In this document: piece by piece, positions 11,042 to 22,079 of the stretch | Layout: the number at the start of each line of letters is the position of its first letter | Position numbering within the stretch: position 1 is the stretch's first letter | Assembly: GCA_009746045.1 (NCBI GenBank) | Contig: RPFO01000104.1 | Location: 2,269,448-2,333,447 of the forward strand | Direction: 5' to 3' | From: Mesostigma viride | Taxonomy: Eukaryota > Streptophyta > Mesostigmatophyceae > Mesostigmatales > Mesostigmataceae | DNA: 64,000 nt | Program-made: the position numbers and the translations under genes | The notes under the pieces: generated by a model | Told to the model about the DNA's origin: nothing | What the model saw: the letters and a program-made list of their open reading frames with translations, nothing else | The model's database searches: none

Positions 11042-14000
11042 GTACGCGTTTCTACCTCATTTTGAATTACCTCGGCTTTGCCACTGCTGCACAGGATTTG
11101 CGCACGATTTGCTTTGTTCGCCTACGAATCCCCGCCTTGTGACATGGCGTGAGGATCTCATCGATTTTCTCCCTCATGTCGTTGAGGACTTAAACTAGCT
11201 ATTTTCCTTGTAAAGCCCATCCCGGACTTTGTCGGGAGTGAGGTGGTAAACGCTGGCAGATCGCCACTATCTGGGCGCTTGGTGCAACCCGCGTGATTTG
11301 TCGCGTCTAGGACATCAACGTTAAGCATATAAAGCCTGAAAGGCGCTTGCGCACTTGCAATGCCCACGATATAGCACGGCATTGCATGGCTTGGGGTGGC
11401 TCCCATGACACCCCGATAATGTGGCAGCACAGATAATGCTGCTAGCACACGGTACGCAATTCCCTCCCCAACCATGTTGCTCGCACACGGCACTCACTCC
11501 CCTCCCCAGCCTTGTTGCTCGCACACGGCTCTCACTCCCCTCCCCAGCCTTGTTGCTCGCACACAGCACTCTCTGCCCTCCCCAGCCTTGTTGCTAGCAC
11601 ACGGCGCCAACACTCTCACTGGACACGGTGCAGCACGGTGCATCGCACAGGGGTCAAGGGCACAGGGCAGGGCACAGCTCCTGCGTAGGACAGTGGGGGG
11701 AAGAACACAGTACCGCAAAGTAAAAAAAAATCGCGCAATCTGCAGCGCAGCTGGAGCGCTGCAGGACGCAACCTGATTCTGGAGTCATGTAGTCAGATGT
11801 GTTTGGGTAGTCCAAGGGGGTGGCTTCCTGTCGTGCTGTATAGCCATCATGTGCTATCATGCTGCATTGATAGCCATCGCTTCCTATTGTGCTGCATAGC
11901 CATGGTGGTCATCCGATGTCTCGTTGGCCCTCTTTGTCTCTTTTGCCCTCTTTGTCTCGGGATGGCAGTGGGCGTGGGGTTGCCTTGCAAAACGGTAGGA
12001 AGGGATGTTGGGTGATTTACTATGCTACGCTAGGTGGTTTGCTATACAGCGCTAGGCAGTTTACTTACTACGCTGGGTGGTTTACTATAGTGTCAGGGTT
12101 GCCTTGCAAAGCAGTGGGAAGGTATGTTGGTTGGTTTATACACCGCCAGGTGGTTTACTACAGTGTAGGGGTTGCCTAGCAAAGCGCAGCAGGAAGTTGG
12201 GTGTGTGCGGAGCAAGGGCAGGTTGCACATCATGACAGTGGTCTGTATGCGACATCATGTTATCGTGTGGTCACTGTATGCTATCGTCTGGTCACTGCAT
12301 GTCATCGTCCGGTCACTGTGTGTTATCGTGTGGTCCTTGTATGTTATCGTCCGGTCACTGTAGGCAGCCTTGTGCCCATGGCATTCATGCACCCGTGCAC
12401 GGGACTTTGTTGAAACAATCTGCGCCTGCTCGTAAGTCATGACGTGGCGTGGGCTAATGCCGGCAGAGTTGTCAGGAGAGCCAAATGGCATGGTTTGTGG
12501 TGGGCAGAAGGATTCGGGCGTTGATATACTAGAGATGTGGCGACATGCGTCTCAGGCTTATACATCTTGGGTGTGGACTTAACATTTTGAGGCAGCTAAA
12601 AGAATTGTGGGGGGCGTTACACAGCACGACAAGTAGGGGGTCATAGACATGCGTGCCTGCTTGCATGCTTGTCTGGTTCGGTTTCGTCTCAGATCCTAGC
12701 CCCCAGCCAGGCGGTTTTATGTATGAATCAAATCGTTGTTCCATCTGCCAATATCTTTTGTCATTGGAATTGGTTTCGTTGCAGATAGCTCAGCCTAGCC
12801 CCCACATATACGATGTATATTGAGTACTCCTATATTGAGTACATATACCCCTATGTTTGGATTTTTGTTCCGTCGCAGATCCTAGCCCCCAGCCATGGAA
12901 GCTCGCGGAGCCACCACGGGGGCCACCGCGTGCTCACGCTGGTGCCACTTGTCGCGCTCATTTTCTTCGAGGTGAGGACGGCCACGCAGTGGCATGGCAT
13001 GGCGAGGCAAGGCAAGGACGGCCACCCAGTGGCATGCAGGTCACGTAGTGCTCCGGGAAAGCTACCACGTGGGCTTGCCCTTGAGACAGGATTTTTGCAT
13101 GTGAATGTGGCTTCTAGATGCGTGCCTTGGTTGCGAATATTTTCTCATGTCTGCTCATGTCTGTATCTGCAGTAAAGAGATTATAGGACGTAGGGTATTC
13201 AAGCACGCCATTCCCTGGAATTCTTTCAGGGATGAGAGGCCACTATTTTTGCATACTGCTGCAGATGTCCACGGTCAGTACCGCGGAAGTTTTTTTCCTC
13301 CTACTGTCCGCAATCCATCCTGTTTTGCTACCCATATGTGACGGCGGATGTGGGCGCGCTAGTTAGGTGCTATTATATTCTCACCGGCTCTATTATATTC
13401 TATAGATTCAGCAATATCGGACGTATTGGCACCCCTCTCCGGTAAAGAGGTTTTTCGCAGTTGGGCTGTTTCGAAACGTTAAGTGAGATGCCTTCAGATC
13501 AGGAGACTCGCACAGCCGCGAAATCATGCCAAAGGTCATATGTTCGATTGCTTGCTGGTAGCTTCTAGGCTTTCTTACTTTCTGTGTTCCGCGGAATCTC
13601 AGATCTGGGCAGCTAGTGTTTTCACGTTTGTTGCTTTCTGACGACAATATCCTCATCGGTTGAATGATCATACCGGTGCTGACGGTGCTGTCTCCTTGAT
13701 GCCGGTGTTGTCTCCTTGATACTGGTGCTAACGACATCACCATTAAGATAGCCCTTGTATGAACGGGGCCGAAAACGGACGTGCAGGTATCGGAACAAGC
13801 ATATTCTATTTGCGATGCTGGGATCCTAGCGACAGCCTTCAACCCCTTCCCCCCTCCCCGCCCCCCATTTCCCCAATATCAATAGAGACAGATACTTCTC
13901 CTTATCAATAGGACAACAACATCAATAGGAACACATACCTCCCCTTCACAATAGGACAACAACATCAATAGGAGCACATACTTCTCCTTATCAATAGGAC

Positions 14001-17000
14001 AACAACATCAATAGGAAAACATACCTCCCCTGCACAATAGGACAACAACGTCAATAGGAACACATGCCTCCCCTTCACAATGGACAACAACATCAATAGG
14101 AGCACATACTTCTCCTTATCAATAGGACAACAACATCAATCGGAAAACATAACTCCCCTTATCAGTAGGATCTGTTCTTAGTCTATCAAAGCAATTGACA
14201 TTTTATCTACATCCTAATTACAATTAATTGACAAAATATTGACAATGACATTATTTCCGGATTCCCTGCACAGGACACAGATCAAGTCCCTCCACCACGC
14301 TTGCCCCTACTCCCCCTTCGCACCCCATTTCCCCCCCCCCCCCCTTTGCACCCCTTTCCCTTATGCCATGAGTATCCTGTTTCCTTCCTCCCATGCTCCA
14401 AGGTGGGGGCTTGGCGGTGGACCGTAGTACTGTGTGGGTAGGCGTTCCGGAGGGAATGTGTTGGGAACTCGTTGGGTGCAAGGACATGGAAGGGCCGCAG
14501 GAGCGCGGGAATTCTTCCATGTCTGTTCATACAAGTGCTAACAACATCACCACAATGATAGCACTTGTGTGAACGGGGTAAAGCCTATCATTAGTATCCC
14601 AGCATCGCTTATAGAATATGCTTTGTTGCGGTACTTGAACGTCCGCGATTGGTTTCGTTCATACAGGTGCTAACATGTCACCGTCCAACCGATTGCAGGA
14701 TTTGATAGTACCTACCTGGGGTGCTCCTGTGGCCCGCCCTTGCCCTTGGACCCAATGAGTTCCCAACACATTCCCTCCTGACTGTCTACCCACAACACTC
14801 ATCACTCCCATCCACCCCCACGCTTGGAGCTACCGCCTTATCCTCGTCCTTGGTGATCAATAATCGCTTTGATGATGCACCCCCCTCTCTCACTATACCC
14901 GATTCTTCCTTCACCATTCTGACACTGATTAACCCCTTTTCCCCCTTATTCATCTGCATAAGTCCTCGTTAACCATTATCAAGCCCTATAAACCCTTATT
15001 AGCCCTTACTAACCCTTAGAACCTTTATGATCCCCCCTTCCCCAGTTATCCTGTGGCCCACCCTCATTAGCCCTCATTAACCCTTAATAGCCCCTAGTAA
15101 CCCTTCCAACCTTTATGATCCCCCGTCCGCCAGGTCTCCGGTGGCCCACCCTTCCTAGCCCTTATAAACCCTTTGAACCGCATTTCATGGTCCCCCGTCC
15201 GCCAGGTCTCCGGTGGCCCACCCTTCCTAGCCCTTATAAACCCTTTGAACCGCATTTCATGGTCCCCCGTCCGCCAGGTCTCCGGTGGCCCACCCTTCCT
15301 AGCCCTTATAAACCCTTTGAACCGCATTTCATGGTCCCCCGTCCGCCAGGTCTCCGGTGGCCCACCCTTCCTAGCCCTTATAAACCCTTTGAACCTTATT
15401 TCATGGTCCCCCGTCCGCCAGGTCTCCGGTGGCCCCTTTGGCATCGAGGGCGCCGTCCGCTACGGCGGGCCCAAGCTCGCCATCCTGGGCTTCCTCATCT
15501 GCCCGTTCATTTGGAGCATCCCCGAGGCGCTCATCACCACCGAGATGGCCACGACCTTCCCAGAGGACAGCGGCTTTGTCGCCTGGGTGTCAGCCGCGTT
15601 CGGCCCCTTCTGGGGGTTCCAGGAGGGGTGGTGGTCGTGGCTCAGCGGCGTCGCGGACAACAGCCTCTACCCGGTAGGTCCATGTGCCATCGACCAGTTA
15701 GGTCAATAGGTATCTACCCGGTATTTCAATATGCTATCTGCTTCAAGGCAATCCCATGTTGTGAACCCTTACTGTAGTACCGGCGTGGCAGATAACATCC
15801 GCTACCCAGGGTGTCAATGTGTTCTCTGCTGGCGCATCCGCCAGTCCTTAGATATGCAGATTAAGTGCCGTTCCCTTCATAGCAACAGCGTCACTGTAGC
15901 AGCACTGTCGCCGCAATGTAACAGTCTTTACCTGGAAGGTTAAGCTTCCTATCTAGCACCCTATTCGCGACACTCCTGCATATATCGCCCGAGAGGGGGG
16001 GGGGTCAAGCACCCCCTCCCCCCCCCCCCCTCAGCCACAGGACTCCCCCGGGGGTAGGGGGGCAGACCCCCCCCCCCCCCCTCATTCGTTGCCGCCCCCG
16101 GGGGGTCCAGGGGGGGGCAGGGGGGTAAAGAAGGCTTGCCCCCCCCCCCCCCCCCCGGGCCAATGGGACCCCCCCCCGGGGTTCGGGCGATATCTGCGGG
16201 AGTGTCGCGAAGAGTCTGCTAGGTATACAGGAATCCAATCAGGTTGTAGCATCGGCGTCGCGGTTCACAGCCTACCCAACACGGTGCACCTGCAAAAACT
16301 CGAAAGGAATCCAGTCAAGTTCAACAAATGTGTTGGGTAAGCCTACAAGGCCACATCGCTGATAAGGTGTCTTTACCCATTATCCTGGCACACGCGCACG
16401 GGGTCCTTGCCTATTGGCGACCTGGCTGCTACCTGCCTCGAAGCGCTACAAAGTCTAGCTGTATAGTGGTGGCATCACCAACAACAGCCTCAATTGCGGT
16501 ATTGTGGCATACGCGGGGCTATGTCAACCTCTGGATAGGATTCAGGCGCCTCTCACGCTGAGCCTCCGGAACCTGTTTTTTTCTCCGATCTGTCCCGGTG
16601 TATCCCAGGTTTTTTATGTGCTTGGGACGAGCACCATTTCCGTAGCCTATTCCAAGTGACCAGTTTCCTATTCGCGTCCAGTTCCTTAACTTGTGATGGT
16701 TAAGTTAAAGAAAGAAAGCGAAGTTTGGGACACTCGGTTTGTGCCGTCGGTGTCAACCCGCCGAGTTCTCGCTGCTTATATGCTTGTCACGGCTGTCACG
16801 GCCAAAAAAACGGGAGAGCCCGCGACAAGCCTTGCCCAGCCAAAGCACAGTGCGCCGTGCCGATCCAATTGGAATTCAGGTTCGCGCCGTGGTCAAGCGT
16901 GAGAGGCCCGAGCCAACAAACGACCGGTTTTGGTTAAGCGTGAGAGGAAAAATCGGGACAAAGGTCGTACCCCTGAAAAAAACAGTTTCGGACCCAGGAG

Positions 17001-19310
17001 TGAGAGGCGCCTCATAGATATGGGTGTGGGGGGGCTATATTTATATCTGTTTCTTCAGAGCAACCTATCTATTCATGCTGTATTTCCTCTCCCCACCCAC
17101 CCAACCTGCAGATGCTCTTCCTGCCCTCCCTGACAGCATGCAGTCCCTTCATTCACATTGAGAACATTCAATTTTCATGATATCCTCCCCCCTCCCCCCC
17201 CCTCCCATCCTCTCCTCCGCTCCCATCCATCTGCCCCCCCCTGCAGGTCCTCTTCCTCTCCTACCTGATCGACTCCTTCCCCTCAATCTTCGGCGGCGTC
17301 TACCGCGTGCCCTCCCTCCTCCTCATGACCGCCGCGCTGACGTACATCAACTGGCGCGGCCTGTCCATCGTCGGCAACACCGCCATCGCGCTGACCGTCG
17401 TGTCGCTCTCCCCCTTCCTCTTAATCATCGTGCTCGGCGCACCCCACGTGGATGTCTCCCGATGGGGGTTTGGGAAGCCCGTCGACTGGGAAGCGGTCGA
17501 CTGGCAGGGGTACCTGAACATCCTCTTCTGGAACCTGAATTATTGGGACAGCGCGTCCACGCTCGCGGGCGAGGTCGCCGATCCGTCTAAGTCCTTTCCC
17601 CGCGCGTGCTTCTGCGCAGTCGTGTTGATCGTCTCGATGTACGTGCTCCCGCTCATGGTCGGCATCGGCGTGACAAAGGACCAGTCGCTGTGGGCCGACG
17701 GGTACTTTGGGCAGGTGAGCGCGTGCCTGAACTGCTGCTAGGCACTGGGATGATAGCGGATGTCAAGGAACTACAATAATGGATTGTCAAGGGCACGGCG
17801 GAGATTAGTGTGTGCCAGAGTTACATCTAGGTAACACATTCATCGCAGAGGTCAAGGTCTTCATGAACCAAGGAAAAGTCGCGGTGGGACAAAAGGGTAC
17901 CCGCGGCGATGAGGGTGTGCGAGTCAATGCCCACAACTCGATGCCTCTACCCTATTCCACCAGGTCGCCAAGGCCCATGGTCACCATGACAAAGCTGCCA
18001 CACCGAACACGATACTGCACCTGGGTACGCGTATGCCTACGTTTCCATGCACTTACCTCCCTCCATGGCATGCCCCCACCCACGGCCCCCCACCAGCCAC
18101 TTTTCCAAAGCGCCAAGGCACATGATCACCACCTACACATTTTAAAGGCCCACCCATTTAAAGGTCCACCCACCCACCCCCATGCCCGTGTGCCACACTT
18201 TGCCAGGTCGCCAAGGTCGTGGGCGGCAGCTGGCTGCGCAACTGGCTGATCGTGGGCGCAGCCACGTCCAACATCGGCCAGTTCTGCGCCGAGATGTCGT
18301 CCGACTCCTACCAGCTCCTCGGAATGGCCGAGCGGGGCATGCTGCCCGCCTTCTTCGCCAAGCGCTCCCGCTACGACACCCCCACGCTGGCCATCATCCT
18401 GTCCTGCTCGGGGGTGGTCCTCGTCGCCGCCTCGTCGTCGTTCGAGGGCATCATCGAATACCTCAACTTCCTCTATGCGCTCGCGGCGCTGCTCGAGTTT
18501 GCCGCGTTCGTGTGGCTGCGGTGGACACGCCCAGAGATCCACCGCCCGTACAAGATCCCCCTGGGGCCCGTCGGGGTGGCGCTGCTGGTGGTCCCCGCGT
18601 CGGTCCTGCTGATCATTGTCATGTCGCTCGCGTCGTGGCAGACGTACATCTTCTGGTGCGTGGTGCCCCTGTGTTGCGAATCGTGTGACTAATTATCATT
18701 ATTATGATTAACATAATCATGTTGGGATTTTTAGCGCTCGCGTCGTGGCATCGTCCGGTAATTAACTCTTGGCAATGTTCGATACATCGGCATTGAGTTT
18801 ATGTGTGGCAGACCGGGGCAATCATATCCCCTAAGGTGTGTGGAGCCCCTTTCTGGTTAATCGTTTGGCTTTTTTAAATATATATATTCGGTGAGAATGA
18901 TAAATTACGGAGTGAGATTGGCATGCAACATAAGGAAAACCCTGAGAAGAAGAACCCTTAAGAAAATAATAGTAATCTGACACAGGCATGCAAGGATCAC
19001 TGATATATATATATCAGGGTTGGTTGACCCTTGGCACATGTACATCTTAGACTGGTGTGTAGTGCCCCTTGCCATGCTTTTTTTTCTTGTGAACGTGCAT
19101 CCTCGCCTCACCTGGCACTGCCAATCAATCGCTCCGTTTCCATGCGTGCCACTCATGAACTTCGCCCATCGGTCTCCTAATTACCTATGCCTTTCTCGGC
19201 CATGCTCACCGGGGCCCCTTGAAAATGCATCATTCCCCCCCCCCCCTCCGCACCCCCCCAAATACAACCCCCCATACTTTCTCAACCCCCCCCCCCCCCC
19301 CCGCTACTTT

Positions 19311-19371
<61 letters not shown>

Positions 19372-19679
19372 CTTTTTCAACCCCCCCACACCTTTTTCAA
19401 CTCTCCCCTACTTCAACCTCCACCAGTGGCATCGGCATCCTGAGCGGCCTCATCCTGTACCCCACGCTGGTGCTCGCCCGCCAGCGCAAATGGATGGAGT
19501 TCATCGAGCCGCACCACCCCCCGTACGAGCCGGCGTCCCCGGCCACGACCGACGCCGAGGACTCGGACGGCGACGATGAAGTGGCGAGCGTGGACGCGGA
19601 GGCGGGGCCCGAGGTTCCTCCGCAGCAGCCGCAGGGGGTGCCAGGTGGTTATGTGCCGCCTCCGCCTGTGTCGGGATGA
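10898..19679 (+). CDS. Polyamine/amino-acid permease (plant PUT/LAT type), six exons
   Basis: Exons 10898-11041, 12879-12971, 15422-15673, 17247-17714, 18207-18655 and 19427-19679 join without a frame break (phases 0,0,0,0,2) to about 552 residues ending at TGA. From exon 2 onward the protein follows plant PUT polyamine-uptake transporters of the APC superfamily: [100 protein letters not shown] and [12 protein letters not shown]. Known role of the family: proton-coupled uptake of polyamines (also paraquat and some amino acids) at the plasma or an internal membrane, 12 helices. Length fits plant members. The N-terminus differs: it is unusually rich in His-Gly pairs. The ATG at 10898 has a good context (ATGGC); an in-frame ATG lies upstream at 10808. 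Substrate is inferred from similarity only. Confidence 0.9.
11464..11612. repeat. 38-bp minisatellite, ~3.5 copies
   Basis: Unit CTCCCCAGCCTTGTTGCTCG plus CACACGGCTCTCACTCCC, in permease intron 1. Confidence 0.85.
12247..12365. repeat. 21-bp minisatellite, ~5 copies
   Basis: Unit near GTCACTGTATGTTATCGTCCG with point differences, in permease intron 1. Confidence 0.8.
13733..14832. mobile_element. Compound fold-back / inverted-repeat region
   Basis: Three nested symmetries: (i) 14525-14574 GTTCATACAAGTGCTA ... TAGCACTTGTGTGAAC, a 16-bp inverted pair with one mismatch; (ii) 13773-13832 matches 14580-14645 in reverse complement (CATATTCTATTTGCGATGCTGGGAT against its partner); (iii) 14397-14490 matches 14732-14832 in reverse complement (GGAGGGAATGTGTTGGGAACTC). 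No ORF. It resembles a fold-back element or several nested MITEs inside permease intron 2. Confidence 0.55.
13870..14165. repeat. 43-bp minisatellite, ~6 copies
   Basis: Unit ATCAATAGGAACACATACCT plus CCCCTTCACAATAGGACAACAAC, alternating with a TTCTCCTTATCAATAGG version (two-unit higher-order pattern). In permease intron 2. Confidence 0.85.
15115..15430. repeat. 72-bp minisatellite containing the permease exon 3 acceptor
   Basis: CCGTCCGCCAGGTCTCCGGTGGCCC begins copies at 15123, 15195, 15267, 15339 and 15411. The last copy is the true junction. Each upstream unit carries a complete AG acceptor and the first five codons of exon 3 (VSGGP). Seventy-two is a multiple of 3, so the frame stays open through the array. 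Confidence 0.95.
15422..15673 (+). CDS. Permease exon 3, helices 1-3 region
   Basis: Eighty-four codons from [16 protein letters not shown] to [10 protein letters not shown]. It contains the conserved GGP(F/Y)G substrate-binding turn after helix 1 and the helix 3 block [12 protein letters not shown]. The acceptor CCGCCAG/GTCTCC is the last of five near-identical acceptors spaced exactly 72 bp apart. The donor is CCG/GTAGGT. Confidence 0.9.
16000..16175. repeat. C-run/G-run rich block
   Basis: Alternating runs of 6-15 C or G on one strand, in permease intron 3. Assembly errors are likely here. Confidence 0.85.
17247..17714 (+). CDS. Permease exon 4, central transmembrane core
   Basis: One hundred fifty-six codons, [13 protein letters not shown] to WADGYFGQ. 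It carries [12 protein letters not shown] and the diagnostic [17 protein letters not shown] of the LAT/PUT branch. The acceptor is CCCCTGCAG after a long C/T tract and the donor is CAG/GTGAGC. Codon use is strongly GC-rich, unlike the intron around it. Confidence 0.92.
18207..18655 (+). CDS. Permease exon 5, helices 8-11
   Basis: One hundred forty-nine codons plus two bases, [14 protein letters not shown] to ASWQTYIF. Conserved blocks are [34 protein letters not shown] and [13 protein letters not shown]. The acceptor is TTTGCCAG and the donor TTCTG/GTGCGT splits a Cys codon. Confidence 0.92.
19230..19400. repeat. C-runs and (CA)n just before permease exon 6
   Basis: C-runs at 19231-19260 and 19288-19303, then (CA)n of about 26 units at 19314-19370, then C-rich sequence serving as the pyrimidine tract of the exon 6 acceptor. 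Confidence 0.9.
19427..19679 (+). CDS. Permease exon 6, last helix and acidic tail
   Basis: Completes the split Cys codon, then [19 protein letters not shown] (last helix) and a cytosolic tail of about 55 residues rich in Asp/Glu and Pro, ending PPPPVSG and TGA at 19677. The acceptor CTCCACCAG lies just after a (CA)n tract and C-runs. Confidence 0.88.
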
Positions 19680-19723
19680 GCTCTCTCCCTGTGGTTTGAC
19701 CTTGTATCTTGTCCTCTGCCTGG

Positions 19724-19746
19724 CCTAACGGGGTGTACCCGTTAGG
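19724..19746 (+). other. Perfect 9-bp stem-loop 45 bp after the permease stop
   Basis: CCTAACGGG and CCCGTTAGG form an uninterrupted stem around the loop GTGTA. It lies in the presumed 3' UTR of the permease. It could be an RNA element in the message or chance; no U-tract follows, so it is not a simple terminator. Confidence 0.45.
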
Positions 19747-20001
19747 GACAGGGAGGGCGTGGTTGCAAAGACTTCGGCGAGGGCGTGCAGAGTCCGCCGT
19801 CCATCAATGGTTCATTGTGTTAATGAACAAAAGGCATGGGTTGCATGAGACAACTTGAATATGACTTGTGCGGCCAATTCATCCAGCGGGGGGTGCATCA
19901 GGGACCTGCGCTTGGGCAATATGACCTTCATCCCCGTTCTCTTTTCCTACGGCGCCTGGCCTCTGTTGTGAAGGGGAGATGCACAAACAGCCAATCCTTG
20001 T

Positions 20002-20373
20002 GTGTGGCTTGGTCTTGACCAGGAGCTGGCCCTTCTTGGCGTGGGGGTGCTTGGCCAGCCCGCCAGGGCTAGTCCCCTTCCAACTTGGATGGATGGAGGG
20101 CACCGAGTGAGCTTGGTTGGACTTGGCAAGCAGGACAGCCTTCCCAGGCAACGGGTCATGGAGGACCTAAAATTTAATACTAATATGGACTGGATAGGGC
20201 AACTCTTTCGCGATATTGTGGAAGGATGGAAGCGGGAGCAGCAGGGGTCAGATGACGGACGTGTCCGTAACAGGTTGATGGCGATGTTTGTCCGTTTTTT
20301 CCATGGTTGCCAGCTGGTGGATCGAGTGCCTGGCCCTACGACATGCCATAATGTCGACGTAAAGTATGGATGA
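20002..20373 (+). CDS. Doubtful 123-codon ORF before the CCA tract
   Basis: The second half, from MEDLKFNTNMDWIGQLFRD to NRLMAMFVRFFHG, has a helix-like composition. No family is recognised, and the frame stops immediately before the (CCA)n repeat. It could be a decayed mobile-element fragment. Confidence 0.2.
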   Translation: MWLGLDQELALLGVGVLGQPARASPLPTWMDGGHRVSLVGLGKQDSLPRQRVMEDLKFNTNMDWIGQLFRDIVEGWKREQQGSDDGRVRNRLMAMFVRFFHGCQLVDRVPGPTTCHNVDVKYG

Positions 20374-20378
20374 TCTCT

Positions 20379-20495
20379 ACCACCACCACCACCACCACCA
20401 CCACCACCACCACCACCACCACCACCACCACCACCACCACCACCACCACCACCACCACCACCACCACCACCACCACCACCACCACCACCACCACC
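20379..20495. repeat. (CCA)n trinucleotide tract, ~38 copies
   Basis: Uninterrupted CCA repeat. Gives artefact poly-Thr, poly-Pro or poly-His (plus) and poly-Gly or poly-Val (minus) frames. Confidence 0.97.
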
Positions 20496-20756
20496 GACCA
20501 CCCCGATGTTGGTAAGGTCTACAACAGATTGGTGTGTCTTAGCAAACGATTTGTGGCCGATATGATACAGATATCTTTCGGGCTATAAACACTGCGCGTT
20601 CAGTTCGGCTCAGTTGGATCCCACGCCGGTCATTCAGTACGTACTCGAGTTCAAAGAATGCCTGCTTCATGCTGGATCCATGTCTGGTTTCAAGATATGG
20701 TATTGATATGGTAGTCCCCACAACTTTATACGCTGACCCGGATTACCTACGGAAAT

Positions 20757-20934
<178 letters not shown>

Positions 20935-20960
20935 GCATCCCACGCCGCACATGAGTCATT

Positions 20961-21672
20961 GAGTTGAGTTGAGTTGAGTTGAGTTGAGTTGAGTTGAGTT
21001 GAGTTGAGTTGAGTTGAGTTGAGTTGAGTTGAGTTGAGTTGAGTTGAGTTGAGTTGAGTTGAGTTGAGTTGAGTTGAGTTGAGTTGAGTTGAGTTGAGTT
21101 GAGTTGAGTTGAGTTGAGTTGAGTTGAGTTGAGTTGAGTTGAGTTGAGTTGAGTTGAGTTGAGTTGAGTTGAGTTGAGTTGAGTTGAGTTGAGTTGAGTT
21201 GAGTTGAGTTGAGTTGAGTTGAGTTGAGTTGAGTTGAGTTGAGTTGAGTTGAGTTGAGTTGAGTTGAGTTGAGTTGAGTTGAGTTGAGTTGAGTTGAGTT
21301 GAGTTGAGCTGAGCTGAGCTGAGCTGAGTTGAGTTGAGTTGAGTTGAGTTGAGTTGAGTTGAGTTGAGTTGAGTTGAGTTGAGTTGAGTTGAGTTGAGTT
21401 GAGTTGAGTTGAGTTGAGTTGAGTTGAGTTGAGTTGAGTTGAGTTGAGTTGAGTTGAGTTGAGTTGAGTTGAGTTGAGTTGAGTTGAGTTGCTCAAGTTG
21501 AGTTGAGTTGAGTTGAGTTGAGTTGAGTTGAGTTGAGTTGAGTTGAGTTGAGTTGAGTTGAGTTGAGTTGAGTTGAGTTGAGTTGAGTTGAGTTGAGTTG
21601 AGTTGAGTTGAGTTGAGTTGAGTTGAGTTGAGTTGAGTTGAGTTGAGTTGAGTTGAGTTGAGTTGAGTTGAG
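20961..21672. repeat. (GAGTT)n, ~142 copies
   Basis: Pentanucleotide array with a short block of GAGCT variants near 21307-21327 and one phase break (GCTCAAGTT) near 21491. The minus frame NSTQL repeat is an artefact. Confidence 0.98.
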
Positions 21673-21852
21673 TTTAGTTTAGTTTAGTTTAGTTTAGTTT
21701 AGTTTAGTTTAGTTTAGTTTAGTTTAGTTTAGTTTAGTTTAGTTTAGTTTAGTTTAGTTTAGTTTAGTTTAGTTTAGTTTAGTTTAGTTTAGTTTAGTTT
21801 AGTTTAGTTTAGTTTAGTTTAGTTTAGTTTAGTTTAGTTTAGTTTAGTTTAG

Positions 21853-21882
<30 letters not shown>
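21673..21882. repeat. (TTTAG)n, ~42 copies
   Basis: Follows the GAGTT array with no gap; differs from it by one base per unit (GAGTT to TAGTT-phase). Ends at TTTATTCCC. Confidence 0.97.
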
Positions 21883-21883
<1 letters not shown>

Positions 21884-22079
21884 CCCGCGCCGGTGGTCCG
21901 ACAGGGTGGCCGGATCCAACGGCTGGTCCTCCTGCCTTATGGGGGTGGCAAACATGTGAGAAATGGACTTGACCCGTCCCCCCCCCGCCCCCCACGTTTA
22001 AGATTCCCAGGTTTAAGATCTTGAGACCCTGGATTTAGGAATTTCAGGTTTAGATCGCAGGGCACTATCCCAGCTAAGC

